The notes under the pieces: model-generated | Database searches by the model: none | What the model saw: only the letters and a program-made list of their open reading frames with translations | Told to the model about the DNA's origin: nothing | Part shown: in pieces, positions 53,892 to 62,616 of the stretch | Layout: the number at the start of each line of letters is the position of its first letter | Numbering within the stretch: the first letter of the stretch is position 1 | Source: Kutzneria kofuensis | GTDB lineage: Bacteria; Actinomycetota; Actinomycetes; Mycobacteriales; Pseudonocardiaceae | NCBI RefSeq assembly: GCF_014203355.1 | Contig: NZ_JACHIR010000001.1 | Coordinates: forward strand, 5,334,038 to 5,398,037 | DNA: 64,000 nucleotides | Direction of reading: 5' to 3' | Made by a program: the position numbers and the translations under genes

Positions 53892-54166
53892 CTAAGCGAA
53901 TAGTCAGGGCCGGCGACGCAGCCACGCAGTAGCAATGACCGCTCAGTAGCGCAGAGAACCTCGGGGAGAGACGAACGTGGCGTCCGAGGAGCGACCGGCA
54001 ACGCCGAAGCCCGGTCCCCCACCCCGCCTGAAGCGCTGGTTCCAGGAACGGCCTTCAGAGTACCCGTGGGAGTAGGACGGCCTCGACCACGTGCGGCGCC
54101 TCACGCCGCACGCTGAGCCGTACCGCGCATGGGCCACCTTCTCCTTCACCGCGGCCTCCGGCCGGA

Positions 54167-54883
54167 GTGTTCCGTCCCGGGCGGTGCGGGGTAGACGAGC
54201 AGGACTCCGTCTGCGGCGACGAACACCGCTCCGTGCTCGTCGATTTCCAGCCGTTGGTCCAGTGTGGACGCCCAGGTAAGGCCGAAGCACTATCCGACCC
54301 GGTGGGACGACAGATGCGTGCGCGTCAACACCAGAGGCAGGATCCCGGGCAGCTCAAGGTCGGTTTGTGTCAGCAGAACTTCGCCGGTCGCGAGGTCGAC
54401 CGGGTCCTTGGTCTCGGTCCGCTTGCTGTCCTGGACTGCATGGGCGCGAGGGTTGTCGCCCACGTGCGTCCGCGCAGTGCGTCCGCCGCGCCCGCCTCGA
54501 CCGGAGCCGACGCGTGTCGACCGTCGTGATCCACCACCGTGCGGTTCGGTGTTGCCCTTGGTGTCGGGATGCAGCTTCTTCAGTAGTCCGGCGCCGCTGC
54601 TGTCCGCCTCGTCATAGAGGTCGGCGCTGGTATGGAGGCGTTTTCCGGCGCCTTCGACTACGCGGCCGCCTTCACTGAAGACCTTCCCGGTGATCTGTAC
54701 GCCCTTGCCCATGGCCTTGGCCACCACGGCGCCGATGCCGGATCGGTCACTGCTGGCGTGTGAGACCAGGTTCTGCCCCGCGGTCTCCAGCTTCTGTCCA
54801 CCCTCCGCGAGCTTCCCCCCGAACTCGCTGAGCTTCCCACCCGACCGCCGCATGTGCTCCGGATGAACATTGATCTTGCTCAC
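54167..54883 (-). pseudogene. Truncated Rhs/polymorphic-toxin gene
   Basis: From an ATG at 54883 the product begins like an N-terminal secretion/WXG100-like helical region (MSKINVHPEHMRRSGGKLSEFG ... LHTSADLYDEADSSGAGLLKK), then a linker, then the Rhs core start DPVDLATGEVLLTQTDLELPG, SSHRVG. An in-frame TAG at about 54290 interrupts the conserved stretch; after it the frame continues CFGLTWASTLDQRLEIDEHGAVFVAADG before ending at about 54167. The Rhs repeats and toxin tip are missing. The 270 bases further left, to the last IS, hold nothing I recognise. Confidence 0.65.
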
Positions 54884-55100
54884 GAGACCCCCGCCTCTCG
54901 CTCTGCTTCCCGCCGAGAGTAGCGACGGACGCCCCCTTCATGCAGGAACAGCGATGGGCACACCGCGACGCCCCCAAGTCCCAGCAGCAGGGCGAGCGAA
55001 GCGAAGCCCCCAACCGGGCGATGCGTAACGAGCCCGAAGGGGTCCAGGGGCGAAGCCCTCCTGGCTTGGGGTCTGGGGCGAGAGCCCCAGAAAACACAAA

Positions 55101-55141
55101 CGCCTGATCCGGCGAGCGCGTAGCGCGAGCAGGATCAGGCG
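55101..55141 (-). terminator. Hairpin downstream of tRNA-Arg
   Basis: CGCCTGATCC at 55101-55110 pairs with 55132-55141, ending 9 nt from the tRNA 3' end on the minus strand. A second short stem (55073-55079 with 55084-55090) lies beyond it. Confidence 0.5.
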
Positions 55142-55150
55142 AATCAGGCG

Positions 55151-55222
55151 TGCCCCCGGCAGGATTCGAACCTGCGCACCCGCCTCCGGAGGGCGGTGCT
55201 CTATCCCCTGAGCTACGGGGGC
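55151..55222 (-). tRNA. tRNA-Arg(CCG)
   Basis: A complete cloverleaf reads on the minus strand: acceptor stem GCCCCCG/CGGGGGC with discriminator A, D arm GCTC/GAGC, anticodon stem CCGCC/GGCGG with loop CTCCGGA (anticodon CCG, codon CGG), T arm GCAGG-TTCGAAT-CCTGC. Length 72 nt; CCA is not encoded. Its 3' end points toward the accessory region. Confidence 0.96.
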
Positions 55223-55289
55223 CCGTTGCTCAACGAGGAGAAGCTTACAGCACGGGGCGGAGGGGTTTGCACGGCCTACCGTTTGGCGG

Positions 55290-56021
55290 GTGGACGAGGT
55301 GATCACGGGGGATGGGCTGCGGCTGGCGGTCTACGTGGACGGGGACGCGGGCAACCCGACGGTGCTGCTGGTGCACGGGTTTCCGGACACGGCGAAGGTG
55401 TGGGATCCGCTGGTCAGGGAGCTGAGGAGCCGGTTCAGGGTGGTGAGGTACGACGTGAGAGGGGTGGGAGGGTCGGAGGCGCCGAAGAACCTGAGCGGCT
55501 TCGGGATCGAGAGGTTGGCGGACGATCTGAGGCGTGTGGCGGAGGCCACAAAAGGGCCAGTGCATCTGGTGGGGCACGACTGGGGAGCGGTGCAGGGGTG
55601 GCGGGCGGTGGCCGAGGGGAGCTTCGAGTCGTTCACGGCGATCTCGGGGCCGGATCTGGGGCACGCGAGCGACTGGTACCGGCGCAACTTCCCGTCGAGG
55701 GAGACGCTGAGCCAGCTGGCGAGGTCCTGGTACATGGGGGCGTTCAAGATCCCGAAGGTGCCGGATCTGTTCTTCCCGAGCAACGGCCTGGCGTTGTACC
55801 GGGCGAACATCGGGCGGAAGCACGAGCCGAGGCGCATAACCACCAGGACGCTGCAGATCGTGCCGACGAGGGACAGGTACGTGACGCCGGCGCTGACGGC
55901 ATCGGCGGAGCCCTGGTGTGACGACCTGACGGTCAAGAAGGCGCCGGCGGGGCACTGGGTGATCAGGAGTCACCCGGAGCTGGTGGCGAGCTGGATCACG
56001 GAGTTCACGCTGGAAAGATAG
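55290..56021 (+). CDS. Alpha/beta hydrolase, epoxide hydrolase-like
   Basis: This 243-residue hydrolase has the oxyanion HGFP motif (LLVHGFPDTAKVWD), the nucleophile elbow VGHDWGA with an Asp nucleophile as in epoxide hydrolases and haloalkane dehalogenases, and a late AGHWVIRSHPE with the catalytic His. It is shorter than typical epoxide hydrolases, with a reduced cap. GTG start at 55290. It lies just beyond the tRNA and looks like a chromosomal gene. Confidence 0.82.
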   Translation: MDEVITGDGLRLAVYVDGDAGNPTVLLVHGFPDTAKVWDPLVRELRSRFRVVRYDVRGVGGSEAPKNLSGFGIERLADDLRRVAEATKGPVHLVGHDWGAVQGWRAVAEGSFESFTAISGPDLGHASDWYRRNFPSRETLSQLARSWYMGAFKIPKVPDLFFPSNGLALYRANIGRKHEPRRITTRTLQIVPTRDRYVTPALTASAEPWCDDLTVKKAPAGHWVIRSHPELVASWITEFTLER

Positions 56022-56030
56022 ATCCCCGTA

Positions 56031-56063
56031 TTGAACTTATGCGCATGTCGCTATATGTTTCAA
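56031..56063 (+). promoter_or_regulatory. Possible metal-sensor operator upstream of the CDF exporter
   Basis: The stretch starts TTGAA and ends TTCAA with AT-rich cores (ATGCGCATG; CTATATG) in otherwise GC-rich DNA, an imperfect palindrome resembling ArsR/SmtB operators. The regulator gene is not adjacent. Confidence 0.35.
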
Positions 56064-56090
56064 GAACCGGACGGGAAGGGACAGAGCGCG

Positions 56091-56993
56091 ATGGGGCACG
56101 GACACGGGCACGGAAGCGCCTCGGGCCAGCACGTGGGACGCCTGTGGGCAGCCCTGGGCCTCGGCGCGACGTTCCTGGCGGTGGAAACGACCATCGGCGT
56201 CACGACGGGCTCCCTGGCCCTGATCTCGGACGCGGCGCACATGCTGACGGACGTCGTGGGCATCGGGCTGGCCCTGGCGGCGGTGCTCCTCGCGGCCCGG
56301 AACAACCAGAACCAGAACCGAACCTTCGGCATGTACCGAGCGGAGGTGCTGGCGGCGCTGGCCAACGCGGTGCTGCTGTTCGCGGTCGCGGGCTACGTCC
56401 TGTACGAGGCGATCGAGCGCTTCGCGGCCCCACCGGAGGTGCCGGGCCTGCCGGTCGTCATCACCGCGGTCATCGGCATCGCGATCAACGCGACCGCCTT
56501 CCTCCTGCTCAGGGACGGCGCGAAGGAGAGCCTGAACCTCCGGGGCGCCTACCTGGAAGTGCTGTCGGACCTGGTGGGCTCGATGGGCGTCCTGATCAGC
56601 GGTCTGGTCACGCTGACCACGGGCTGGCGCTACGCGGACCCGATCATCGCGGTCGCCATCGGCCTGTTCGTCCTGCCCAGGACCTGGGGCCTGGCCAAAA
56701 GGGCGCTGCGCATCCTCTTCCAGCACGCGCCCGAACGGGTGGACGTCGAGCAGCTACGTGTTGATCTCACTGCCCTGGACGGCGTGACGGAGGCTCATGA
56801 CGTCCATGTGTGGACACTCACATCGGGCATGGAGGTGGCCTCGGCGCACCTGGCGGTCGCACCCGGGGCTGAACCGGCGGACGTGCTGGTCAGGGCCCAG
56901 AAACTGCTCGCCGACGACTACCGGCTGGAGCACGCCACGGTCCAGGTCGAGCCCCGCGACGCCACCGCGAAGTGCCGTGACCTGAGTTGGTGA
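56091..56993 (+). CDS. CDF family cation (Zn/Co/Cd) efflux protein
   Basis: This 300-residue CDF exporter has a His-rich N-terminus (MGHGHGHG), about six membrane segments, metal-site signatures SLALISDAAHMLTD in the second helix and YLEVLSDLVGSMGV in the fifth, and a C-terminal cytoplasmic domain with VHVWTLTSG. It is predicted to export divalent metal by proton antiport. The ATG at 56091 is chosen from GGGAAGGGACAG upstream; the in-frame start at 56031 lies in the putative operator. Confidence 0.92.
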   Translation: MGHGHGHGSASGQHVGRLWAALGLGATFLAVETTIGVTTGSLALISDAAHMLTDVVGIGLALAAVLLAARNNQNQNRTFGMYRAEVLAALANAVLLFAVAGYVLYEAIERFAAPPEVPGLPVVITAVIGIAINATAFLLLRDGAKESLNLRGAYLEVLSDLVGSMGVLISGLVTLTTGWRYADPIIAVAIGLFVLPRTWGLAKRALRILFQHAPERVDVEQLRVDLTALDGVTEAHDVHVWTLTSGMEVASAHLAVAPGAEPADVLVRAQKLLADDYRLEHATVQVEPRDATAKCRDLSW

Positions 56994-57101
56994 CGGCACC
57001 CGTTCGGGTGTCTTCTGGGAAAACCGCGTGGGTATCCCACCGGTGCTGCGTCCCACCTCTGTCACGGGTGAAGACGTGAGAGAGCGAAGGGGATGGACCA
57101 C

Positions 57102-57521
57102 ATGGGCAACGACCGCAAGGTGATCACGGCGAGGGTCGACTTCGGCTTCCTGGCCGCACACGACTTCCTGGTGCCGCTTGAGGTCGAGCTGCGCTACGAC
57201 ACGCTGGACCCGTTCGCGGTGGTGGCGGCGTTCCGGCCGGGCCGCGACGACTGCGTCGAATGGGCCTTCGCCCGCGACCTGCTGGCCGACGGCCTGATCG
57301 GCGACGCCGGTGAGGGCGACATCCGGATCAGGCCGTCGGACAGCGACGTGGAGATGGTCGTGGTGGAGCTGCACTCGCCGTCGGGCCAGGCGGTGTTCGA
57401 GGCCCCGGCGGAGGACCTCGCGGAGTTCCTGGACGAGACCTACGAGGTCGTCATGCCCGGCAACGAGCACCTGTGGGTGGACATCGACGCGGAGCTCACG
57501 CGCCTGACGTCGATGTCGTGA
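57102..57521 (+). CDS. SsgA-like sporulation and cell-division regulator (SALP)
   Basis: This 139-residue protein has the SALP pattern: VPLEVELRYDTLDPFAVVAAF, WAFARDLLADGL, then GDIRIRP and a C-terminal helix EDLAEFLDETYEVV. SALPs are restricted to morphologically complex actinomycetes and help place division septa and remodel peptidoglycan. The ATG at 57102 has GAAGGGG 9 nt upstream; the ATG at 57093 is too close to it. Its 3' end overlaps the convergent permease gene by 26 bp. Confidence 0.87.
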   Translation: MGNDRKVITARVDFGFLAAHDFLVPLEVELRYDTLDPFAVVAAFRPGRDDCVEWAFARDLLADGLIGDAGEGDIRIRPSDSDVEMVVVELHSPSGQAVFEAPAEDLAEFLDETYEVVMPGNEHLWVDIDAELTRLTSMS

Positions 57522-58911
57522 GGAACTCCTCCTTGATCTCCTTGGACCCGAACGGCCACACCTGCTCGGCCCGGGCCCAGATCAGGAACGCGATCACGCC
57601 GACGACCACCCATCCGATGGACAGCAGGATGGACAGCGTTCCGGCCGAGTAGTAGAGGAACGCCCAGCCGACCAGGGCGATGATCGCGGGCACCGGGTAC
57701 AGCCACATCTTGTAGGGCCGCACCAGGCCCGGCTGCCGCCGCCGCAGCACGACCAGCGCGGCGATCTGGGCCACGGACTGCACGAGCACGATGACCGCGG
57801 TGAGCATGTTGATCACGTCGGTCAGCGGCAGCAGCGAGGCGATGGCGGTGATCACACCCATCACCAGCAGGCCGACGGTCGGGAAGTGCCCCTTCGGGTG
57901 CAGCTTGGCGAACACCGGCAGGAACAGCTTGTCCCGCGCGGCCTCGAAGGGCACCCGGGAGCCGCCGAGCAGGCCCGCGAACACCGACGCGAAGGCGGTC
58001 ACCACGATGAGCACCGTGATCACGTTCGCGACTCCGGAGCCCCACGCGGTCGACACCGCCAGCGTGGCCACCGACGAGGACTTGGCCACGTCCTGCCACG
58101 GCACGACGCCCAGGATGCCGATCTGCAGCAGCAAATACAGGCCCATGATGCCGACGATCGACAGGATGATCGACCGCGGCAGCGTCTTGCCGGGCTCGCG
58201 CACCTCGGCGCCGAGGTAGGCGCTCGTGCTGTAGCCGAGGTAGTCGTACACCGCGAGCACGAGGCCCGCGCCCAGGCCGGTGAAGAACGGGCCGCCGAGC
58301 GCGAAGGTGCCCGGCGCGTAGTCGAACGCCATCGAGGCGTGGAAGTGGCTGTACGCGGCGATGATCACGGCCAGGATGCTGACCAGCATCACGCCGAAGA
58401 ACACCGTGGTGAGCCGGGTGACGTCGCCGATCTTGCGGTACAGCAACACGATCACCAGGCCGGTGACGACCACTCCGACGATGTGTCCGAGCGTGTTGAC
58501 GTTGCCGGTCTCGTCGACCACCGCCGGCCACAGCACGCCGAGGTACTGCACGAGGCCGATGACGCCGGTGGACATGATCAGCGGGATGAACAGCACCGCG
58601 GTCCACACGAACAGGAACGGCATCAGCCGCCCGGTCCGGTACTGGAACGCCTCCCGCAGGTAGATGTACGTGCCGCCGGCGCCGGGCATCGCCGCGCCGA
58701 GCTCGGCCCAGACCAGGCCGTCGGCCAGCACGATGATCGCGCCGATGATCCAGCCGAACACGGCCTGCGGGCCGTTCACGTCCGCGACCATGAACGGGAT
58801 CGTCAGGAACGGGCCGATGCCGCACATCTGCGTCATGTTGATGGCGGTGGCCTGCCACGGCCCGATCCGCCGTTCGAGGCCCGCCTGCCCCTTCTGCGTG
58901 TCCGTAGCCAC
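57496..58911 (-). CDS. APC-family amino acid permease
   Basis: This 471-residue transporter has about twelve hydrophobic segments. The first carries the APC unwound-helix region MTQMCGIGPFLTIPF, and the sixth region has YDYLGYSTSAYLGAEVREPGKTLPRSI, typical of APC superfamily permeases. Substrate is not predictable. The GTG at 58911 follows GGGAGG by 5 nt; the GTG at 58917 overlaps that site. Confidence 0.88.
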   Translation of the reverse strand: MATDTQKGQAGLERRIGPWQATAINMTQMCGIGPFLTIPFMVADVNGPQAVFGWIIGAIIVLADGLVWAELGAAMPGAGGTYIYLREAFQYRTGRLMPFLFVWTAVLFIPLIMSTGVIGLVQYLGVLWPAVVDETGNVNTLGHIVGVVVTGLVIVLLYRKIGDVTRLTTVFFGVMLVSILAVIIAAYSHFHASMAFDYAPGTFALGGPFFTGLGAGLVLAVYDYLGYSTSAYLGAEVREPGKTLPRSIILSIVGIMGLYLLLQIGILGVVPWQDVAKSSSVATLAVSTAWGSGVANVITVLIVVTAFASVFAGLLGGSRVPFEAARDKLFLPVFAKLHPKGHFPTVGLLVMGVITAIASLLPLTDVINMLTAVIVLVQSVAQIAALVVLRRRQPGLVRPYKMWLYPVPAIIALVGWAFLYYSAGTLSILLSIGWVVVGVIAFLIWARAEQVWPFGSKEIKEEFLTTSTSGA

Positions 58912-59028
58912 GCCCACCTCCCTGGCTCGAATTAGGAAAGGTTCTTAACATAAAGACCGTGTGGTGGGGAACACGCCGACGGTGACTGCCGTCGAAGTCG
59001 TGACCTGATCTTGCGTCAGACTTGGCCC

Positions 59029-59325
59029 GTGACGCCGTCCGGACTCTTCCCGGAGTCGTGGCTGCTCGCGTCCGCCGATCAGCGCACGGCGCTGGAGAAA
59101 CAGCTGGCGGAGGCGGTCGGCGACGACCATCCGCTCGCGGTCACGCCGGTGGCCGCGGTGGCCCGTTGCGCGGGCTGCGGGCTGGTCGTCTACACGGCCG
59201 GCCAGGGGCGCGAGTTGGTCTGGACCATGGTGTCCTTCGGCCGGACGGCCCAGGTCGATCCGGGGGTGGCGGTGTATCCCACGTTCGCCGGTCTGCGCCG
59301 CGCCATGGCTGCTCACGCCCACTGA
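59029..59325 (+). CDS. Unrecognised 98-residue protein
   Basis: It starts GTG (TPSGLFPESWLL) and has a helical N-terminus followed by a strand-rich half with RCAGCGLVVYTAG, possibly a reduced zinc ribbon. No family is recognised. It sits between the permease and the ROK regulator. Confidence 0.55.
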   Translation: MTPSGLFPESWLLASADQRTALEKQLAEAVGDDHPLAVTPVAAVARCAGCGLVVYTAGQGRELVWTMVSFGRTAQVDPGVAVYPTFAGLRRAMAAHAH

Positions 59326-59389
59326 TCCCGTGACCTCCTACTATGGGGGATCGGCGGGGCTTTGGCCCCTGGACACGGAGGCAGGCGGT

Positions 59390-60607
59390 GTGAGGGCGCC
59401 ACAGGTCGGCACGCCCGCGAGCATGCGGGAGCTCAACCAGCGGATCGTGCTGGACCGGCTGCGACGAGGCGGCGCCGCGACCCGGCCGAGCCTGGCCAGG
59501 GACACCGGTCTGTCCAAGCCCACGGTCGGGCAGGCGCTGCTCGACCTGGAGCAGGACGGGCTGGTTCGGCCGGCGGGCCGCACCTCGGCCGGCCCCGGTC
59601 GGTCGGCGGTGCTGTACGAGGCCGATCCTGCGGCCGGGCACGTGCTGGGCATCGACATCGGCCGCGGCCGGCTCCGGCTGGCGGTCGCCGACCTGGCCGG
59701 CACGGTTGTGGCCAAAGTGGACGAACCCAACCGCTGTCGTTCGGCCAGCGCGTTGGTTCGCACGGTGCAGGACATGGCCACCGGAGTGGTGGGGCAGGCC
59801 GGCATGGCACTGTCCGATGTGGTCCTGACGGTCGTCGGCAGCCCGGGCGTGCCGGACCGCAGCGGCCGCATGCTGCACCTCGCGCCGAACCTGCCCGGCT
59901 GGGGCCGTCGCGGCCTGCTGGACGAGCTGGAGGCGGTGCTCGGCCCGAACCTGCTGGTGGAGAACGACGCCAACCTGGCCGCGGTGGGTGAGCGGGACCA
60001 GGGCGCGGCGCGCGGCGTCGACGTCTTCGTCTGCGTGAACGTGGGCACCGGCATCGGCATGGGCATCGTGGTGGACGGCCAGCTGTTCCGCGGCGCGCAC
60101 GGGGCCGCCGGCGAGGTGGGCTACCTGCCGTACGGCTGGGTGGACACCGACTCCGAGGGCTGGACCCCGGCCACGCCGGGCATGCTGGAGCAGGCGGCCG
60201 CGGCGAACTCGGTGGTGAAGCTGGCCAAGGAGCAGGGCGTGCGCAACGCCGGCACGGCCCGTGAGGTGTTCCAGCTGGCCCGGCAGGGCGACCCCGGCGC
60301 GCTGGCGGTGGTCGAGCAGGAGGCGACCAGGCTGGCCTTCCTGGTGGCCTCGGTGTCGGCGGTGATCGACCCGGAGCTGGTGCTGCTGGTCGGTGGCATC
60401 GGCTCGAACACGGACCTGCTGATCGAGCCGCTGGAGAAGGCGATGCACGAGATCAGCCCGCTGTCGCCCCGAATCGCCCCCGGCGAGCTGGGTGAGGACG
60501 CGGTGCTGACCGGCGCGATCGCCACCGGCCTGCGGGCGGCCCAGGACATCGTCTTCGAGCGGCGCGGCGAGAATTTGGTGACGCAGCGCAGCGGTGTGAA
60601 TGTTTAA
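59390..60607 (+). CDS. ROK-family protein with N-terminal winged helix
   Basis: This 405-residue protein has an N-terminal winged helix (MRELNQRIVLDRLRRGG ... LSKPTVGQALLDLEQDGLV) and an ASKHA-fold ROK domain: VLGIDIGRGRLRLAVADL (phosphate 1), VENDANLAAVGE and VCVNVGTGIGMGIVVDG (phosphate 2), HGAAGEVGYLP. The CxCGxxGCxE zinc motif expected after it is absent, so it is more likely a sugar-responsive repressor than a sugar kinase. The GTG at 59390 follows GGAGG by 8 nt. Confidence 0.87.
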   Translation: MRAPQVGTPASMRELNQRIVLDRLRRGGAATRPSLARDTGLSKPTVGQALLDLEQDGLVRPAGRTSAGPGRSAVLYEADPAAGHVLGIDIGRGRLRLAVADLAGTVVAKVDEPNRCRSASALVRTVQDMATGVVGQAGMALSDVVLTVVGSPGVPDRSGRMLHLAPNLPGWGRRGLLDELEAVLGPNLLVENDANLAAVGERDQGAARGVDVFVCVNVGTGIGMGIVVDGQLFRGAHGAAGEVGYLPYGWVDTDSEGWTPATPGMLEQAAAANSVVKLAKEQGVRNAGTAREVFQLARQGDPGALAVVEQEATRLAFLVASVSAVIDPELVLLVGGIGSNTDLLIEPLEKAMHEISPLSPRIAPGELGEDAVLTGAIATGLRAAQDIVFERRGENLVTQRSGVNV

Positions 60608-60743
60608 TTGAACCGTTTCACTCGTTTGGCGGAACCCAAGCCCGAGTTTGGTGGCATAGCGTAAGCGCCACCTCCTCGGGAGGGAAAAGGGTCGCACAGG
60701 GGATGAAACGAGGCAGGCCGAGACGGGGGTCAGGTCACCTCAC

Positions 60744-60786
60744 GTTCGGGAAGCGGTCGCCGCGCCGCTTTCGCCGCTTCCCGAAC
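60744..60786. repeat. 13-bp inverted repeat
   Basis: GTTCGGGAAGCGG at 60744-60756 is complemented exactly at 60774-60786 with a 17-nt loop. It lies just before a terminator and may be part of a double hairpin. Confidence 0.6.
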
Positions 60787-60790
60787 GACA

Positions 60791-60823
60791 CGAAGGGGCT
60801 GTCCCAACGGGACAGCCCCTTCG
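60791..60823 (-). terminator. Strong hairpin terminator
   Basis: A perfect 15-bp stem (60791-60805 with 60809-60823) and 3-nt loop, placed to terminate the DUF3105-DUF305 operon and probably the convergent ROK transcript. Confidence 0.85.
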
Positions 60824-60839
60824 TCTTGCCTGGCAACGG

Positions 60840-61577
60840 TCAGTTCATCGGCAGCGGCTGCGCGTTCTTGGCCGCCAGCATCTGCTTGATCAGGTCGACC
60901 TCGGCGCTCTGTGACTTCAGGATGTTCTCCGCCAGCACCCGCACCGCGGGGACGGACGAGTGGTCGGCGGCGAACTGCGCCATCGGCGCGCCGCCGAGGT
61001 GGTGGCGGAGCATCAGCTGCAGGAAGTACGTGTCCATGTCCGGCCCGCTCATGGACTGCAGCTTGGAGATCTCCGCGTTGGTGGCGTAGCCGGGCATGTG
61101 GTCGACGCCGTCGGCCGGCATCTGGTTGCCGTTCATGCCCGGCATCCCGGCCATGCCGTCGCTGGGCCCGGCCATCCACGCCATGTAGCGCCCGGTCGGG
61201 GACTGCTCGGGCTGCCCCCACAACATGAGCCAGCCGCGCATCCGGCCCTCCTGGTCCAGCTGCGTGGACTCGATGTCGAAGGCCAGCTGCCGGATCTGCG
61301 GGTCCTGCGTGTGGTCGCGGGCCCAGTTGGCCATGGTCACGGCCTGCAGGTGGTGCACGCCCATGTCCTGGGCGAAGCCGACCTCGATCGAGCCGGGGCC
61401 GGGGTTGTTCGCCGCGGCGCCGCTGCCGGGCAGCTTGATCAGCAGCCCGACGGCGGCGCCGAGCAGCAGGATGGCGACGGCGGCGGCGGTCAGCACCAGC
61501 ACCCGCGTGGTCGCGGAGACCGGCCCGGTGGGCAGCTCCTCCTCCGCGACCTCGTCGAGTTCCTCGGTCTCGGCCAT
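60840..61577 (-). CDS. DUF305 family membrane-anchored protein
   Basis: This 245-residue protein has an acidic cytoplasmic N-terminus, one membrane segment (about 25-47) and an extracytoplasmic DUF305 domain, with the duplicated histidine patterns FAQDMGVHHLQAV and LQLMLRHHLGGA typical of ferritin-like helical bundles in this family. A Met/Gly-rich segment (GMAGMPGMNGNQM) suggests copper or other metal handling. Its ATG overlaps the DUF3105 stop by 1 nt, so the two are co-transcribed. Confidence 0.87.
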   Translation of the reverse strand: MAETEELDEVAEEELPTGPVSATTRVLVLTAAAVAILLLGAAVGLLIKLPGSGAAANNPGPGSIEVGFAQDMGVHHLQAVTMANWARDHTQDPQIRQLAFDIESTQLDQEGRMRGWLMLWGQPEQSPTGRYMAWMAGPSDGMAGMPGMNGNQMPADGVDHMPGYATNAEISKLQSMSGPDMDTYFLQLMLRHHLGGAPMAQFAADHSSVPAVRVLAENILKSQSAEVDLIKQMLAAKNAQPLPMN

Positions 61578-62431
61578 CAGCTGGACGGCGAGGTGGTGGT
61601 CGGGGCCGTGGAACCCGACGGAGCGCCGGAGGCGGGCGGCATGCCGGGCTGCTGCTCGTTGGTGGCGTCCTGCGCGCCGGTGCCGGACATCGGCACGGCG
61701 TCCGGACCCGGCTTGGACGGGTCGAACGGCGGCGGGTTGTTCGGGTCGAACTGGCCCGGGCCGAGGGCGTCACAGCTGGCGCCGACCTCGGGGTACTCGT
61801 ACTGGTTGGTGCGCAGCGCGGAGATGAACTCGTCGATGCGGGAGTCGCCGACGCTGTCCACCTTCAGCTGGTGGCCCCAGGACTGCAGGGAGACCGCCTT
61901 GTCCAGGCCCGGGTACGGCGACAGCATCATGAACTGCTTGCCGTTGACCTTGGCCTTGAGCGTGTCCAGGTCGGCGCCCTTGACCTTGTCCGGGTTGTAG
62001 GCGATCCACACGGTGCCGTGCTCCAGCGCGTGCACCATGTTCTCGTTGCGCACCGCGGTCTTGTAGACGATGCCCTGGCAGTCGGCCCAGAAGCCGTCGT
62101 GCGGCCCGCCGAACGGCGGCGACTGGTCGTAGGCCACCCGCTGGGTGGGCTGCACGTGCTGGCCGGACTTGTAGTCCTTGATCACGATGCCCGGGATCTT
62201 GGTGGACGGGTCCTTGTTGCTGTCGCTGGGCTGCCACTGCGCGAGCGCCGCCTGCGCGGCGTTCTGGGCGCTGATCTTCGCGTAGGCGTAGCCGAACACG
62301 CCGACGGCCAGCACCAGCACGACGACGACGGCGATGATGGTGCCCCAGGGCTTGCCCTTGCCGGCCACCACCTGTCCGCGCGCCGCGTTGACGACGTTCT
62401 TGGCGCCGCCCTTCTTCTTCCCGCCGGCCAT
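61577..62431 (-). CDS. DUF3105 family membrane-anchored protein
   Basis: This 284-residue protein has a Lys/Gly-rich cytoplasmic tip (MAGGKKKGG), a single membrane helix (about 30-52) and an outer DUF3105 domain with SPPFGGPHDGFWADCQGIV, VHALEHGTVWIAYNP and MLSPYPGL, then a Pro/Gly/Ser/Thr-rich tail. DUF3105 and DUF305 genes are often adjacent in actinomycetes; function is unknown. The ATG at 62431 has GGGCGGGGAG upstream. Confidence 0.88.
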   Translation of the reverse strand: MAGGKKKGGAKNVVNAARGQVVAGKGKPWGTIIAVVVVLVLAVGVFGYAYAKISAQNAAQAALAQWQPSDSNKDPSTKIPGIVIKDYKSGQHVQPTQRVAYDQSPPFGGPHDGFWADCQGIVYKTAVRNENMVHALEHGTVWIAYNPDKVKGADLDTLKAKVNGKQFMMLSPYPGLDKAVSLQSWGHQLKVDSVGDSRIDEFISALRTNQYEYPEVGASCDALGPGQFDPNNPPPFDPSKPGPDAVPMSGTGAQDATNEQQPGMPPASGAPSGSTAPTTTSPSS

Positions 62432-62616
62432 CTCCCCGCCCTTGGCATCGTGAGCTGGACCACATCGGTCCAGACCTTCGGCGGCCAGTGTAGGGACCGG
62501 GCATGAGAATTCCGTCAGACCCGGACGGGCCCATGCGGCAGACCAGGGCCGTTCCACACCCCGGGACGGGAGTAACCCCGTCGCGACGTGCGGATACGCT
62601 CTCCTAGACTGCTCCG

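Noticed and set aside
53896-54166. Possible small genes between the last IS and the Rhs remnant
   Set aside because: Frames are short, lack ribosome sites and look like degraded Rhs or flanking sequence.
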